Origin: an uncultured Gemmiger sp.
GTDB taxonomy: Bacteria > Bacillota > Clostridia > Oscillospirales > Ruminococcaceae
NCBI GenBank assembly: GCA_944388105.1
Contig: CALXHN010000006.1
Span: 1-53,419, forward strand
Direction: 5' to 3'
DNA: 53,419 nt
How positions within the stretch are numbered: the stretch's first letter is position 1; every line of letters begins with the position of its first letter. Positions 26,881-35,282 of the stretch are shown here, one piece after another. The notes beneath the pieces are model-generated. The model was not told the origin of the DNA and did not search any database. It saw only the letters and a program-made list of their open reading frames with translations. Made by a program: the position numbers and the translations under genes.

Positions 26881-27276
26881 ATGACGATCCTGAATTTTGT
26901 GTACTGTGTGCTGGGTGCGGTGTTCATCGTGCTGGGCGCTGCCTGCCTGTGGGAAAAATACCGGGTGGTCCGCGGCGGTATGTGCCTGCCCGCCCGGGTG
27001 CTGGAATGCCGCCGGGTGGGCTCCTCCCGCCGCAAACGGGGCGGGGGATACTGCTATGTGGTGGAGTTCACCTCCCCCGACGGCATCCGCCATGTGGCCC
27101 CCACCAACGACTCCTTCTGGGCTGACCGCCCCAACAGCGTGGGTACGGTGGTGGAGATCTGGTACAACCCCGCCACCCCCGAAGTGGTGGAGCGCCGCAG
27201 CCTGGAAGCGGAGCTGCTGGGCGCCCTGTTCATCGCCATGGGCTTTGCGGTGATTTTCTGGCTGGGGCTGCGCTGA
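26881..27276 (+). CDS. DUF3592-like small membrane protein
   Basis: A 131-residue protein with a helix at each end (ILNFVYCVLGAVFIVLGAACL near the start, LLGALFIAMGFAVIFWLGL near the end) around a soluble beta-rich core of about 75 residues (ARVLECRR..., YVVEFTSPDG, VGTVVEIWYNPATPE). That plan fits the DUF3592 family, whose function is unknown. GGAGGT (26868-26873) supports ATG 26881 rather than an upstream GTG at 26872. It may be the last gene of the peptide cluster, but its role there is not clear. Confidence 0.75.
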   Translation: MTILNFVYCVLGAVFIVLGAACLWEKYRVVRGGMCLPARVLECRRVGSSRRKRGGGYCYVVEFTSPDGIRHVAPTNDSFWADRPNSVGTVVEIWYNPATPEVVERRSLEAELLGALFIAMGFAVIFWLGLR

Positions 27277-27302
27277 TTTTTTTGTGAGAGAACAACAAAT
27301 GG

Positions 27303-27331
27303 TTGTAACGGGCGGCTCCCTGTGGTATACT
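27303..27331 (+). promoter_or_regulatory. Promoter of rmuC
   Basis: TTGTAA (27303-27308), a 17-base spacer and TATACT (27326-27331), 33 bases before the ATG. Confidence 0.7.
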
Positions 27332-27363
27332 GAACCCATCAAACAAGAGGAGATAGAACACAT

Positions 27364-28767
27364 ATGGAACCGCTGATTTATCTGCTGCTGGTGCTGGCCC
27401 TGGTGGGGGACGTCCTGCTGGCCGCCGTACTGGTGCTGACCCTGCGCCGCAGCCGGGAGGAGGGGGATGACGGGCAGCTGGCCCGTACCCTGCAAAAGGT
27501 CATCGAATCCGAGACCGACCTGCTGGCCGACCAGCTGCGCGCCACCCAGGCCGAGACCGCCCGCTCCACCCAGGCATCGGTGCGGGATCTGGGCACCATT
27601 CTGGCCGAAAGCCAGCGCCAGAGCAGTGCCGCTGCCACCGCACGGCTGGAAGCCATCGACAAGGCGGGGGCTGCCCGCCAGAAAGCCGCCGGCGACGCCA
27701 CCGCCGCCCAGCTGGCCCTGCTGGAAAACCGGCTCAAAGGCCTGGAAGACTCCAACGCCGCCCGTCTGGACGGCATGCGGGGGGCCCTGGTCCAGGGGCT
27801 GAACACCATCCGGGCGGACAACAACCGCAAGCTGGATGAGATCCGGGGCACGGTGGACGAGAAGCTGCAGGACACCCTGCAGAAGCGGATCTCCGAATCC
27901 TTCCGCACCGTCAGCGCCCAGCTGGAACAGGTGTACAAAGGCCTGGGCGAGATGCAGACCCTGGCCGCCGATGTGGGCGGCCTGAAACGGGTGCTCTCCG
28001 GCGTCAAGACCCGGGGCATGCTGGGCGAAGTGCAGCTGGGGGCCATCCTGCAGGAGATTTTGGCGCCCGGTCAGTATGCGGAAAATGTGGCCACCGTCCC
28101 GGGCAGCGCCAACCGGGTGGAATTCGCGGTGAAGCTGCCGGGGCAGGGGGGCACCGTCTGGATGCCCATCGACGCCAAGTTCCCCGGGGACAGCTACGCC
28201 AAGCTGGTGCAGGCCCGGGATTCCGGGGATGCCGCTGCCGTGGCCGCTGCCCGCAGGCAGCTGGACACGGTGCTGCGCCAGGAAGCCAAGGACATCCACG
28301 ACAAGTACATCGAGGTGCCCTACACCACCGCTTTCGGCGTCCTCTTCCTGCCCTTTGAGGGGCTGTATGCGGAGGTGGTCTCCTCCGGCATGACCGAGAA
28401 CTTGCAGCGGGAATTCCAGATCAGCGTGGCGGGCCCCTCCACCATGGCGGCCCTGCTCAACGCCCTGCAGATGGGATTCCGCACCCTGGCCATCCAGAAA
28501 CGCTCCGGCGAGGTATGGCAGGTGCTGGCAGCGGTCAAGACTGAATTTGAAAAGTTCGGTACCGGTCTGCAGGCCATGCAGCGGCACCTGAACCAGACCG
28601 GCAGCGATCTGGAAGAACTCATCGGCACCCGCAGCCGGGCCATCACCCGCAAGCTGGAATCGGTGCAGCAGCTGGAACCCACCGAGGCCGCCGACCTGCT
28701 GGGGCTGGATGTGGACCCCGCCCCCGGTGCGGCACCCCGCCTGCGCCGCCGGGACAGCGATTCCTGA
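27364..28767 (+). CDS. rmuC: DNA recombination protein RmuC
   Basis: A 467-residue protein with an N-terminal membrane helix (about residues 2-26), a long coiled-coil region (about 45-190) and the RmuC nuclease-like core. Core motifs are GLGEMQTLAADVGGLKRVL, KTRGMLGEVQLG, VEFAVKLPG and MPIDAKFPGDSY. RmuC limits inversions between repeats and is thought to act as a membrane-tethered nuclease related to PD-(D/E)XK enzymes. GAGGAG precedes the ATG. It has its own promoter and is followed by a HdeD-like gene 59 bases on. Confidence 0.94.
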   Translation: MEPLIYLLLVLALVGDVLLAAVLVLTLRRSREEGDDGQLARTLQKVIESETDLLADQLRATQAETARSTQASVRDLGTILAESQRQSSAAATARLEAIDKAGAARQKAAGDATAAQLALLENRLKGLEDSNAARLDGMRGALVQGLNTIRADNNRKLDEIRGTVDEKLQDTLQKRISESFRTVSAQLEQVYKGLGEMQTLAADVGGLKRVLSGVKTRGMLGEVQLGAILQEILAPGQYAENVATVPGSANRVEFAVKLPGQGGTVWMPIDAKFPGDSYAKLVQARDSGDAAAVAAARRQLDTVLRQEAKDIHDKYIEVPYTTAFGVLFLPFEGLYAEVVSSGMTENLQREFQISVAGPSTMAALLNALQMGFRTLAIQKRSGEVWQVLAAVKTEFEKFGTGLQAMQRHLNQTGSDLEELIGTRSRAITRKLESVQQLEPTEAADLLGLDVDPAPGAAPRLRRRDSDS

Positions 28768-28826
28768 TCCTGCCGGACCGGAAACAATCCCGGCCTCTGC
28801 CGGGAAAACAAAGGAGGCAATCTGCC

Positions 28827-29345
28827 ATGAAACATCTGCAATGGGACCGTCTGGTCATGCCTGTGGCCGGGGTGGTGCTGGGTCTTTTCCTGGTGGCCCG
28901 TCCCTGGAACGCCACCGCCGCTCTGTGCAGCTTTATCGGCTGGCTGGTCCTGCTGGCCGGCATCTGCGGCATCGTCAATGCCCTGGCCTTCCAGCGCGCC
29001 ACCTTCATCTCCAGCCCGCTGCTGCCCATCAGTGTGGGCGCGGCGGTCATCGGCTTTTTCTTCATCCTCAGCCCCGGCATGCTGGTCAGCCTGGTGGGCA
29101 CCATCGTCTGTGTCTTTCTGCTGGTCACCGGCATGAGCAACATCCAGGCCGCCATGGCCCGCCGTGCCTGGGGGGACCGGGCCTGGTGGGTACCCCTGGC
29201 TGTGGGCATCGTCTGCGTGCTGCTGGGCCTGTATGCCCTGTTTGCGCCGGGGGCCTCCGCCGCCATGGTCATGCGGCTGGTGGGAATCATGATCCTGTGC
29301 TCCAGCGCGGTGAACCTGTTTGCGGTGCTGACCTGGCACGACTGA
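28827..29345 (+). CDS. HdeD/DUF308 family membrane protein
   Basis: A 172-residue protein with about six short helices, beginning with a GVVLGLFLVARPWNAT motif that matches the HdeD/DUF308 repeat pattern (P near the end of the first helix, then a second helix with GxxGI). E. coli HdeD is linked to acid resistance, but most members have no known function. AAAGGAGG precedes the ATG. No terminator separates it from rmuC, so read-through is likely. Confidence 0.8.
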   Translation: MKHLQWDRLVMPVAGVVLGLFLVARPWNATAALCSFIGWLVLLAGICGIVNALAFQRATFISSPLLPISVGAAVIGFFFILSPGMLVSLVGTIVCVFLLVTGMSNIQAAMARRAWGDRAWWVPLAVGIVCVLLGLYALFAPGASAAMVMRLVGIMILCSSAVNLFAVLTWHD

Positions 29346-29380
29346 ATCCCCGGAAAAAACTTTGCACAGCGGTTTAATTT

Positions 29381-29408
29381 TTGACATCCCGCAAAAATAT
29401 GCTACAAT
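29381..29408 (+). promoter_or_regulatory. Promoter of the degV-family gene
   Basis: Perfect TTGACA (29381-29386), a 16-base spacer and TACAAT (29403-29408) with an extended -10 TG at 29400-29401. Confidence 0.85.
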
Positions 29409-29474
29409 AAAAAGAAACAAACGGTGGACCTTTTGCAGTCTGCACGGTTGCGCCGAGAAATGAGGCTTGCTGTT

Positions 29475-30332
29475 ATGATCCGCATCCTGACCGACTCCGC
29501 CGCTGACCTGACCCCCGCCGACGCCAACCGTCCCGGGGTGACCATTGTACCCCTGCACGTGCTCTTTGCCGACGGTGAAACCATCCTGGACGGGGTGGAC
29601 ATGACCGGCGACGAATATTACGCCCGCCTGAGTGCGGAGGCCAAGCTGCCCCGCACCAGCCAGCCTTCCCCGGACACCTTCATCCAGTTCTTTGAGGAGG
29701 CCGCCGCCGCGGGGGATGAGGTACTGGCGGTGCTCATCTCCTCCAATCTGTCCGGCACCTACCAGTGCGCCCGTCTGGCCGCCGAAACCTGCGAGTTCGA
29801 GAACGTCCGCTTTGTGGATTCCCGCACCGCGTCTCAGGGCGAAGCCATCCTCATCCGGGAGGCCCTGCGCCTGCGGGAGGAGGGCAAGACCCTGGATGAG
29901 ATCGCCGATGCCCTGGAGGAACTCAAGGGCCGCATCCGCATCCTGGGCATCGTGGACAGCCTGAAACACCTGCACAAGGGCGGCCGTCTGCCCGCTGCCG
30001 TGGCCCTGGTGGGCGGCGCACTGGGCATCAAGCCGGTGCTGTCGGTCATTGACGGCGAGATCAAGCTGGCCGATACCGCCCGGGGCCGTCCCGGCGCCAT
30101 GGTGGCCCTGTTCAAGCAGATCGACAAGCTGGGCGGGGTGGATGCGCGCTACGGCTATGTGCTGCTTTATTCCGACCAGAAGACCATCACCGCTCCCATC
30201 CATCGCTATATGCACGAGAACCTGCACCTGTCCGGCGGCCGTGTGGCCCGCCTGGGTGCTGCCATCGGCACCCACATCGGACCGGGCTGTGCCGCCCTGG
30301 TCTTTGTGGCCAAGGAAGCCGACGCCGAATAA
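29475..30332 (+). CDS. DegV family fatty-acid-binding protein
   Basis: A 285-residue protein. MIRILTDSAADLT at the start and PRTSQPSPDTFI are the DegV family's strongest motifs (TSQPS lipid pocket). SSNLSGTYQ follows, then DSLKHLHKGGRL and IKPVLSVIDGEI. DegV/FakB-like proteins hold a fatty acid for phosphorylation by FakA-type kinases. No fakA is visible in this window. The start is set by TGAGG upstream and the promoter at 29381-29408; an ATG at 29424 in the same frame lacks such a site. Confidence 0.93.
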   Translation: MIRILTDSAADLTPADANRPGVTIVPLHVLFADGETILDGVDMTGDEYYARLSAEAKLPRTSQPSPDTFIQFFEEAAAAGDEVLAVLISSNLSGTYQCARLAAETCEFENVRFVDSRTASQGEAILIREALRLREEGKTLDEIADALEELKGRIRILGIVDSLKHLHKGGRLPAAVALVGGALGIKPVLSVIDGEIKLADTARGRPGAMVALFKQIDKLGGVDARYGYVLLYSDQKTITAPIHRYMHENLHLSGGRVARLGAAIGTHIGPGCAALVFVAKEADAE

Positions 30333-30340
30333 GTTCCCAT

Positions 30341-30384
30341 AAAAAAGCAGCGCCGCCCCGGCATCACCGGGACGGCGCTTTTTC
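30341..30384. terminator. Bidirectional terminator between degV-family gene and oxidoreductase
   Basis: A 13-bp stem with one mismatch, 30349-30361 with 30367-30379, TTTTT to the right and a six-A run to the left. The flanking genes converge. Confidence 0.92.
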
Positions 30385-30403
30385 TTTGGGCGGGCCGGAC
30401 TGT

Positions 30404-31531
30404 TCAGCCCTGCACAAGGCCCTGCTCTTCCTCCATCCGCTTCTGCAGCAGTTCCTCATATACGGCAGGGTCCACCGGCAGACGGACCTTGCGCTCCTGC
30501 CAGGCCGAAACATAGGCCGCGTTGGTCAGTTCCACCGTCCGCAGGCCATCCTCCCCGTCGGCGATCAGGGGGACGCCCCTGCGCAGATGGTCACAGAAAT
30601 TCTGCAGGATCGTCTGGTATACTTCCGGGTTGGCCTGTACCGGGATCTCCCGGCTGTGATGGGCCAGTTTCCCGTATATCTCCCGGTTGACGGCGGCGTA
30701 TTCAGTGGTGGTCATCTCATTTTCATCCAGGAAGAGGCGGGCGGTGTCCTCCACGCACAGCCGTCCCTTTTCTCCCCAGATCTCCAGCCGGTTCACCCCC
30801 GGATTTTCCCCGGTGGAACTGATATAGGTGCCGTGCAGGCCGCTGTCATAGTACAGCTGCATGTCCACCGCGTCATCCACCGTGATGGGCGCATACCGCC
30901 CGAAGGACAGGTCGGCGTACACCCCGTCCGGTGCCCCCAGCAGCCACTGCCAGATATCCAGATAATGCTGGCTCTGGTTGATCAGCAGACCGCCGCGCTC
31001 TCCCAGCCAGCTGCTGCGCCAGGGCGAAGACTGGTGGTACGCCGGGGTGCGGAACCAGGTGTTGCACACCCAGACCGCCCGCACGGGGGTCCCCACGGCG
31101 CCGGCCTGCAGCAGCTCCCGCGCCTTGCCGAAAGCCGCGTTGGCCCGGGTGTTGAACATCATCCCGAAGCTGACCCCCGCCGTGCGGGCCTGGTCCACCA
31201 GCGCCCGCACATCCCGGGCGTATACGCCGGCGGGCTTGTCCAGCAGGATGTGCTTGCCGGCCGCCACCATCCGGCGTGCGATCTGCACATGGCTGGTGTG
31301 GGGCGTCACGATGAGGGCGGCATCAAAATCCCCGGCGTGGGCCAGGGGGTCCTCCACATCCCGGTAGATGGCCACCCCCGGGTATTCCTCCCGCAGAAGC
31401 TGCTGCCCGGGGGCGTTGCGGCAGCATACGCCGGCGAGCACCATGCCCTCCACTTCCTTGTCCCGCAGCATGGCGGCGTACTTGCGCCCCATGCCGCCAA
31501 ACCCGATCAGAACCATCCTTACCTGCTGCAT
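30404..31531 (-). CDS. Gfo/Idh/MocA family NAD(P)-dependent oxidoreductase
   Basis: A 375-residue protein with an N-terminal Rossmann fold: VLIGFGGMGRKYAAML is the dinucleotide-binding loop and DKPAGVYARDV contains the DKP/EKP motif of the family. The C-terminal half has the substrate domain with GERGGLLINQSQHYLD, where the His is a typical catalytic position (GGxxxDxxxH-like). Family members oxidise sugars, inositols or related polyols. GGGAGG before ATG 31531 selects this start over an ATG 18 bases upstream. The gene stands alone, so its substrate cannot be inferred. Confidence 0.9.
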   Translation of the reverse strand: MQQVRMVLIGFGGMGRKYAAMLRDKEVEGMVLAGVCCRNAPGQQLLREEYPGVAIYRDVEDPLAHAGDFDAALIVTPHTSHVQIARRMVAAGKHILLDKPAGVYARDVRALVDQARTAGVSFGMMFNTRANAAFGKARELLQAGAVGTPVRAVWVCNTWFRTPAYHQSSPWRSSWLGERGGLLINQSQHYLDIWQWLLGAPDGVYADLSFGRYAPITVDDAVDMQLYYDSGLHGTYISSTGENPGVNRLEIWGEKGRLCVEDTARLFLDENEMTTTEYAAVNREIYGKLAHHSREIPVQANPEVYQTILQNFCDHLRRGVPLIADGEDGLRTVELTNAAYVSAWQERKVRLPVDPAVYEELLQKRMEEEQGLVQG

Positions 31532-31572
31532 GGCAAAACCTCCCTGCACGGCCCCGGGCCGCGTTTTTCCCC

Positions 31573-31601
31573 ATTATACCATGGGCCTGTAAAGAAGGCA
31601 A
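31573..31601 (-). promoter_or_regulatory. Promoter of the Gfo/Idh/MocA gene
   Basis: On the minus strand: TTGCCT (31596-31601), a 17-base spacer and TATAAT (31573-31578). Confidence 0.7.
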
Positions 31602-31788
31602 AACAAAAGAAAAACGTGCAAATATTGTCATAAAACGAAAAAAACACACAAAAAATCCCTTGGGCTGTAACATCTTCGATACATGAATCGTTATATAGTA
31701 TAAGCGGGGTTTTCCTTGCGGCAGAGAAACTCCGCCCGGATTTGCGGGGGAAGATTGCGGAATATCTATGTAAAGAGGCTGTTGAAGT

Positions 31789-32451
31789 ATGGCAACGATC
31801 CTGATTGTTGAAAACGAACACGCCATCGCACAGCGCATGGCGGTGAATCTGCACCTGGTCGGACATAACTGTGACCAGGCTGAAACGGCACAGCAGGCGG
31901 CGGAACTGGACCGCCGCAAGGTATACGATCTGGTGATCCTGGACCTGGATGCTCCCGGTTCCGGCGGTTTTGAAGGCGTGCATGCCTGGGAAAACGGCCA
32001 TCCCGCACTGGTGCTGGCGTCCCAGTCCCGTCTGTCCTCCTGCCCGGAGGCGCTGCGCGCCCTGTGTCTGGCCAAGCCCTTTGAGGTCATGGAACTGGTG
32101 GGGGCCGTGCAGCATACCCTGGGTGCCGGGGCGGCGTCCGGGCAGGAGTTCCACTTCCATGACATCGAGGTGGACATGGCCGGCCGTCAGGTGCTGCGGG
32201 GCGGGCATACCGTGTCCCTGACCCCCCAGGAATACTCCCTGCTGGAAACCCTGGTGCTCAACCGCAACCTGGCCCTCAGCCGGACCAAGCTGCTGGAGAT
32301 CGCCTGGGGCTACGGCTACCAGGGCGCCACCCGCACGGTGGATGTCCATATCCAGCGCCTGCGCCGCAAGCTGGGCCTGGAAAAGGAGATCCAGACCGTG
32401 TACAAGATCGGCTACCGCCTGAACACCCGGGAGGAAGTCGGGGCTGTTTGA
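31789..32451 (+). CDS. OmpR/PhoB-type response regulator (orphan)
   Basis: A 220-residue regulator. The receiver domain (1-115) has ILIVENEHA, LVILDLDAPG (phospho-acceptor Asp, about residue 51) and the late LAKPFE lysine. The winged-helix domain (about 125-215) has LTPQEYSLLETLVLNRNLALSR and TVDVHIQRLRRKLG, typical of OmpR/PhoB. The acidic pocket is VENE rather than the usual VEDD/VDDE, one acid being replaced by Asn. No histidine kinase is adjacent on either side. In the 257-base gap upstream I see AT-rich sequence and a TATAGT at 31694 but no convincing -35. A terminator follows. Confidence 0.9.
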   Translation: MATILIVENEHAIAQRMAVNLHLVGHNCDQAETAQQAAELDRRKVYDLVILDLDAPGSGGFEGVHAWENGHPALVLASQSRLSSCPEALRALCLAKPFEVMELVGAVQHTLGAGAASGQEFHFHDIEVDMAGRQVLRGGHTVSLTPQEYSLLETLVLNRNLALSRTKLLEIAWGYGYQGATRTVDVHIQRLRRKLGLEKEIQTVYKIGYRLNTREEVGAV

Positions 32452-32477
32452 CGCGCCTTCGCAGGAAATGAGAGCAT

Positions 32478-32513
32478 GCCTGTTCCGGTTCTTTTGCCGG
32501 GGCGGGCTTTTTT
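32478..32513 (+). terminator. Terminator after the response regulator
   Basis: An 11-bp stem, 32478-32488 with 32497-32507, including three G-T pairs, followed by TTTTTT. Confidence 0.8.
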
Positions 32514-32590
32514 CGTGCAAAAACTGCCAAAAAAGCAAAGGGGGACCCGGAGCCTTTTGCACGAACTGCTGAAAATAGAAGGATGTAATA

Positions 32591-32613
32591 TTTATTCATT
32601 GACAATGAATAAA
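32591..32613. promoter_or_regulatory. 23-bp operator-like palindrome overlapping the -35 of the amino acid ABC operon
   Basis: Perfect inverted repeat: TTTATTCATTG (32591-32601), one centre base, CAATGAATAAA (32603-32613). The -35 TTGACA (32599-32604) lies across its centre, so a bound protein would block RNA polymerase. The half ATGAATAAA resembles an ArgR box half-site; regulator identity is inference. Confidence 0.65.
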
Positions 32614-32627
32614 TACAAATCTATACT
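32599..32627 (+). promoter_or_regulatory. Promoter of the amino acid ABC transporter operon
   Basis: Perfect TTGACA (32599-32604), a 17-base spacer and TATACT (32622-32627). Confidence 0.88.
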
Positions 32628-32705
32628 AAAGGGTATCCCGGCGGCGCATGTCCGCCGGTTCAAGAGGGAAAAGAACAGAACATTGTACAAAAAGAGGGTT
32701 ATTAC

Positions 32706-33584
32706 ATGAAAAAGCTTCTTTCCGTTTTGCTGGCCGCCGGCATGGTGTTCAGCGTGACCGCCTGCGGCGCTTCCTCTGAGAGCACCGCTTCCACCGAGAC
32801 CAACACTGCCGAGGCCGCCAGCGCTGAGACTGCTTCCACCGAGACCGCTTCCGGCGAGTTCACCACCGTCACCGACGGCGTGCTGACCATGTCCACCAAC
32901 GCCGCCTTCCCCCCGTACGAGATGACCACCGACAGCGGTGACTTCGAGGGCATCGATGTGGAGATCGCCGGCGCCATCGCCGACAAGCTGGGCCTGGAGC
33001 TCCAGGTCGACGATATGGACTTTGACGCGGCGCTGCTGGCTGTGCAGCAGGGCAAGAGCGACATGGTCATGGCCGGCGTTACCGTCACCGACGAGCGCAA
33101 GGCTGTCATGAACTTCACCGACTCTTACGCCAACGGCATCCAGTCCGTCATCGTGCTGGAAGATTCCGACATCGCCTCCATCGATGACATGCAGGGCAAG
33201 CTCATCGGCACCCAGGCCGGCACCACCGGTTACATCTACTGCTCCGACACCCCGGAAAACGGCGGTTTCGGTGAGGACAACGTCATCGCCTACGACAACG
33301 GCATCACCGCTGTGCAGGCTCTGATGAACGGCCAGGTGGACTGCGTGGTCATCGACAACGCTCCTGCGCAGGAGTTCGTCAAGGCCAACCCCGGTCTGAA
33401 GATCCTGGACACCGAGTACGCCAATGAGGACTACGCCATCGGCGTCAACAAGGACAACACCGCTCTGCTGGATGCCATCAACGGCGCCCTGGCCGAACTG
33501 AAGGCTGACGGCACTGTGGACTCCATCGTTGCCAAGTACATCAACACCGACAGCGGCGACGCTGCCAGCAGCACGGCTGAATAA
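32706..33584 (+). CDS. Polar amino acid ABC transporter, substrate-binding lipoprotein
   Basis: A 292-residue lipoprotein. The signal peptide (KKLLSVLLAAGMVFSVTAC) ends in a lipobox with Cys20, followed by a Ser/Thr/Glu-rich linker. The mature part is a family 3 solute-binding protein: TNAAFPPYEM, GIDVEIAGAIADKLG, ALLAVQQGKSDMVMAGVTVT and GTQAGTTG, as in binding proteins for polar amino acids. It is followed by a hairpin with a weak T-run (33613-33637) that would make this component more abundant than the membrane parts. Codon use is biased to GCC/ACC/GAC, suggesting high expression. The exact amino acid is not clear. Confidence 0.94.
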   Translation: MKKLLSVLLAAGMVFSVTACGASSESTASTETNTAEAASAETASTETASGEFTTVTDGVLTMSTNAAFPPYEMTTDSGDFEGIDVEIAGAIADKLGLELQVDDMDFDAALLAVQQGKSDMVMAGVTVTDERKAVMNFTDSYANGIQSVIVLEDSDIASIDDMQGKLIGTQAGTTGYIYCSDTPENGGFGEDNVIAYDNGITAVQALMNGQVDCVVIDNAPAQEFVKANPGLKILDTEYANEDYAIGVNKDNTALLDAINGALAELKADGTVDSIVAKYINTDSGDAASSTAE

Positions 33585-33612
33585 GCACACAACGGCGTGA
33601 ACAGCGCCGCGT

Positions 33613-33637
33613 GGCGGCCCCGGAAGGGCCGCCTCTT
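33613..33637 (+). terminator. Partial terminator or processing hairpin between substrate-binding protein and permease
   Basis: Stem GGCGGCCC (33613-33620) with GGGCCGCC (33626-33633), loop CGGAA, then TCTTTTG. The short T-run suggests partial read-through into the permease. Confidence 0.6.
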
Positions 33638-33675
33638 TTGTGGTTTTACACATTCCGACGAAAGGCGGCTCCTTC

Positions 33676-34452
33676 ATGGCATACCTGACCCAACAATTTG
33701 AAATCCTGTCGGCTCTGGCCGATAACGGCGGGGATCTGACTGCCTGGCAGGACGGATTCCTCAAGTTCTACCGGGCGTTCCTGGCCAATGACCGCTGGCT
33801 GCAGTACATCGAGGGCGTGGGCACCACCCTGGTGGTCACGGCGGTGGCCCTGGCCATCGGCGTGATCCTGGGCGGCACTGTGGCCCTGGTGCGTGTGGCC
33901 CACGACCAGCAGCGCCCCCACCACCGCAACGCGCTCCTGGGCTTTGTGAACGGCGCGTTCAAGGTCTATGTCACCGTCATCCGCGGTACCCCCATGATGG
34001 TGCAGCTGCTGATCATGGGCATGGTCATCTTTGCCTCCAGCCGCAACTTCACCATGGTGGGCGCCCTGACCCTGGGCATCAACTCCGGCGCCTATGTGTC
34101 CGAGATCATCCGCGGCGGCCTGATGGCCGTGGACCCCGGCCAGATGGAAGCCGGCCGCAGCCTGGGCCTGAATTACATCACCACCATGGTCAAGATCATC
34201 ATTCCCCAGGCCATCCGCTCCATCCTGCCGGCCCTGGGCAATGAGTTCATCGTCCTGCTCAAGGATACCTCCCTGATCACCGTTATCGGCGGCAAGGAAC
34301 TGCTGTATGCGGCCCAGGGCATTTACAGCCGCACCTATGAGTGCATGTACCCGCTGCTGGGCATCGCCGTCATCTATCTGGTGCTGGTCATGATCTTTAC
34401 CTGGCTGCTGGGCAAGTTTGAAAGGAGGCTGGCGCAGAGTGATCGTCGTTAA
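33676..34452 (+). CDS. Polar amino acid ABC transporter, permease
   Basis: A 258-residue inner-membrane protein of the His/Glu/Gln/Arg permease family. It has about five helices. The segment [20 protein letters not shown] opens the transmembrane domain, [13 protein letters not shown] is the family motif, and [22 protein letters not shown] is the EAA loop that contacts the ATPase. The start at 33676 follows AAAGGCGG; an ATG at 33640 in the same frame is less likely. Its end overlaps the ATP-binding gene by 14 bases. Confidence 0.93.
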   Translation: MAYLTQQFEILSALADNGGDLTAWQDGFLKFYRAFLANDRWLQYIEGVGTTLVVTAVALAIGVILGGTVALVRVAHDQQRPHHRNALLGFVNGAFKVYVTVIRGTPMMVQLLIMGMVIFASSRNFTMVGALTLGINSGAYVSEIIRGGLMAVDPGQMEAGRSLGLNYITTMVKIIIPQAIRSILPALGNEFIVLLKDTSLITVIGGKELLYAAQGIYSRTYECMYPLLGIAVIYLVLVMIFTWLLGKFERRLAQSDRR

Positions 34453-35155
34453 GGGACTGAAGAAAAGCTACAATGGTCTGCAGGTCCTGAAGGGTGTGGA
34501 CCTGACCATTAACAAGGGCGACGTGGTGGTGCTGGTCGGGCCTTCCGGCTGCGGCAAGTCCACCTTCCTGCGCTGCCTGAACCGGCTGGAAGAGCCGGAC
34601 GAGGGCACCGTCACCCTGGACGGCCAGGAAGTCACCGAGAAGGGCATCGACGCCATGCGCGCCAAGATGGGCATGGTGTTCCAGCACTTCAACCTCTTCC
34701 CCCACCTGACAGTGAAGAAGAACATCACCCTGGCCCCGGTGCACCTGGGCCTGATGGACCAGGCCACCGCCGACGCCAAGGCCATGGAACTGCTGGAACG
34801 CATCGGTCTGGCGGACAAGGCCGATACCTACCCCAACATGCTTTCCGGCGGCCAGAAACAGCGCATTGCCATTGTGCGTGCCCTGGCCATGAACCCGGAA
34901 GTGCTGCTCTTTGACGAGCCTACCAGCGCCCTGGACCCCGAAATGGTGGGCGAGGTGCTGGAACTCATGAAGGAGCTGGCCAAGGGCGGCATGACCATGG
35001 TGGTGGTCACCCATGAGATGGGCTTTGCCCGGGAGGTGGCCAACCGGGTCATCTTCATCGACGAGGGCGTGGTCAAGGTGGACAAGCCCCCGCAGGAATT
35101 TTTCAGCCGTATCGAGAACGAGCGTCTCAAGGCCTTTTTGTCCAAGGTCCTGTGA
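34439..35155 (+). CDS. Polar amino acid ABC transporter, ATP-binding protein
   Basis: A 238-residue ATPase. I start at GTG 34439, ten bases after AAAGGAGG (34421-34428); an ATG at 34418 would precede that site. Walker A is GPSGCGKST, the signature is [14 protein letters not shown], Walker B is [14 protein letters not shown], and the switch histidine is in VVVTHEM. It is of the GlnQ/ArtP type and pairs with the substrate-binding protein and permease upstream. A terminator follows at 35168. Confidence 0.96.
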   Translation: MIVVKGLKKSYNGLQVLKGVDLTINKGDVVVLVGPSGCGKSTFLRCLNRLEEPDEGTVTLDGQEVTEKGIDAMRAKMGMVFQHFNLFPHLTVKKNITLAPVHLGLMDQATADAKAMELLERIGLADKADTYPNMLSGGQKQRIAIVRALAMNPEVLLFDEPTSALDPEMVGEVLELMKELAKGGMTMVVVTHEMGFAREVANRVIFIDEGVVKVDKPPQEFFSRIENERLKAFLSKVL

Positions 35156-35167
35156 CGCTGTGGGCGG

Positions 35168-35195
35168 TCCCGCCGGTCGGCGGGGCTGTTTTTTT
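35168..35195 (+). terminator. Terminator after the ABC transporter operon
   Basis: Stem 35168-35175 with 35178-35185 (one T-G pair, 2-base apical gap so the top pairs will open) followed by CTG and eight T. Confidence 0.8.
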
Positions 35196-35216
35196 GTTGT
35201 GCGGCGTCCAGGCCCG

Positions 35217-35245
35217 TTTACAAAAAGGGGCGGGGCGTCTACAAT
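35217..35245 (+). promoter_or_regulatory. Promoter of the macro-domain gene
   Basis: TTTACA (35217-35222), a 17-base spacer and TACAAT (35240-35245), 37 bases before the ATG. Confidence 0.8.
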
Positions 35246-35282
35246 AAAGACAAAACCGTCCCGATGTAAGGAGGAACCCGTT

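Noticed and set aside
28789-28804. CCCGGC/GCCGGG hairpin as terminator of rmuC
   Set aside because: Only a 6-bp stem followed by AAAAC with no T-run, and directly before the ribosome-binding site of the next gene.
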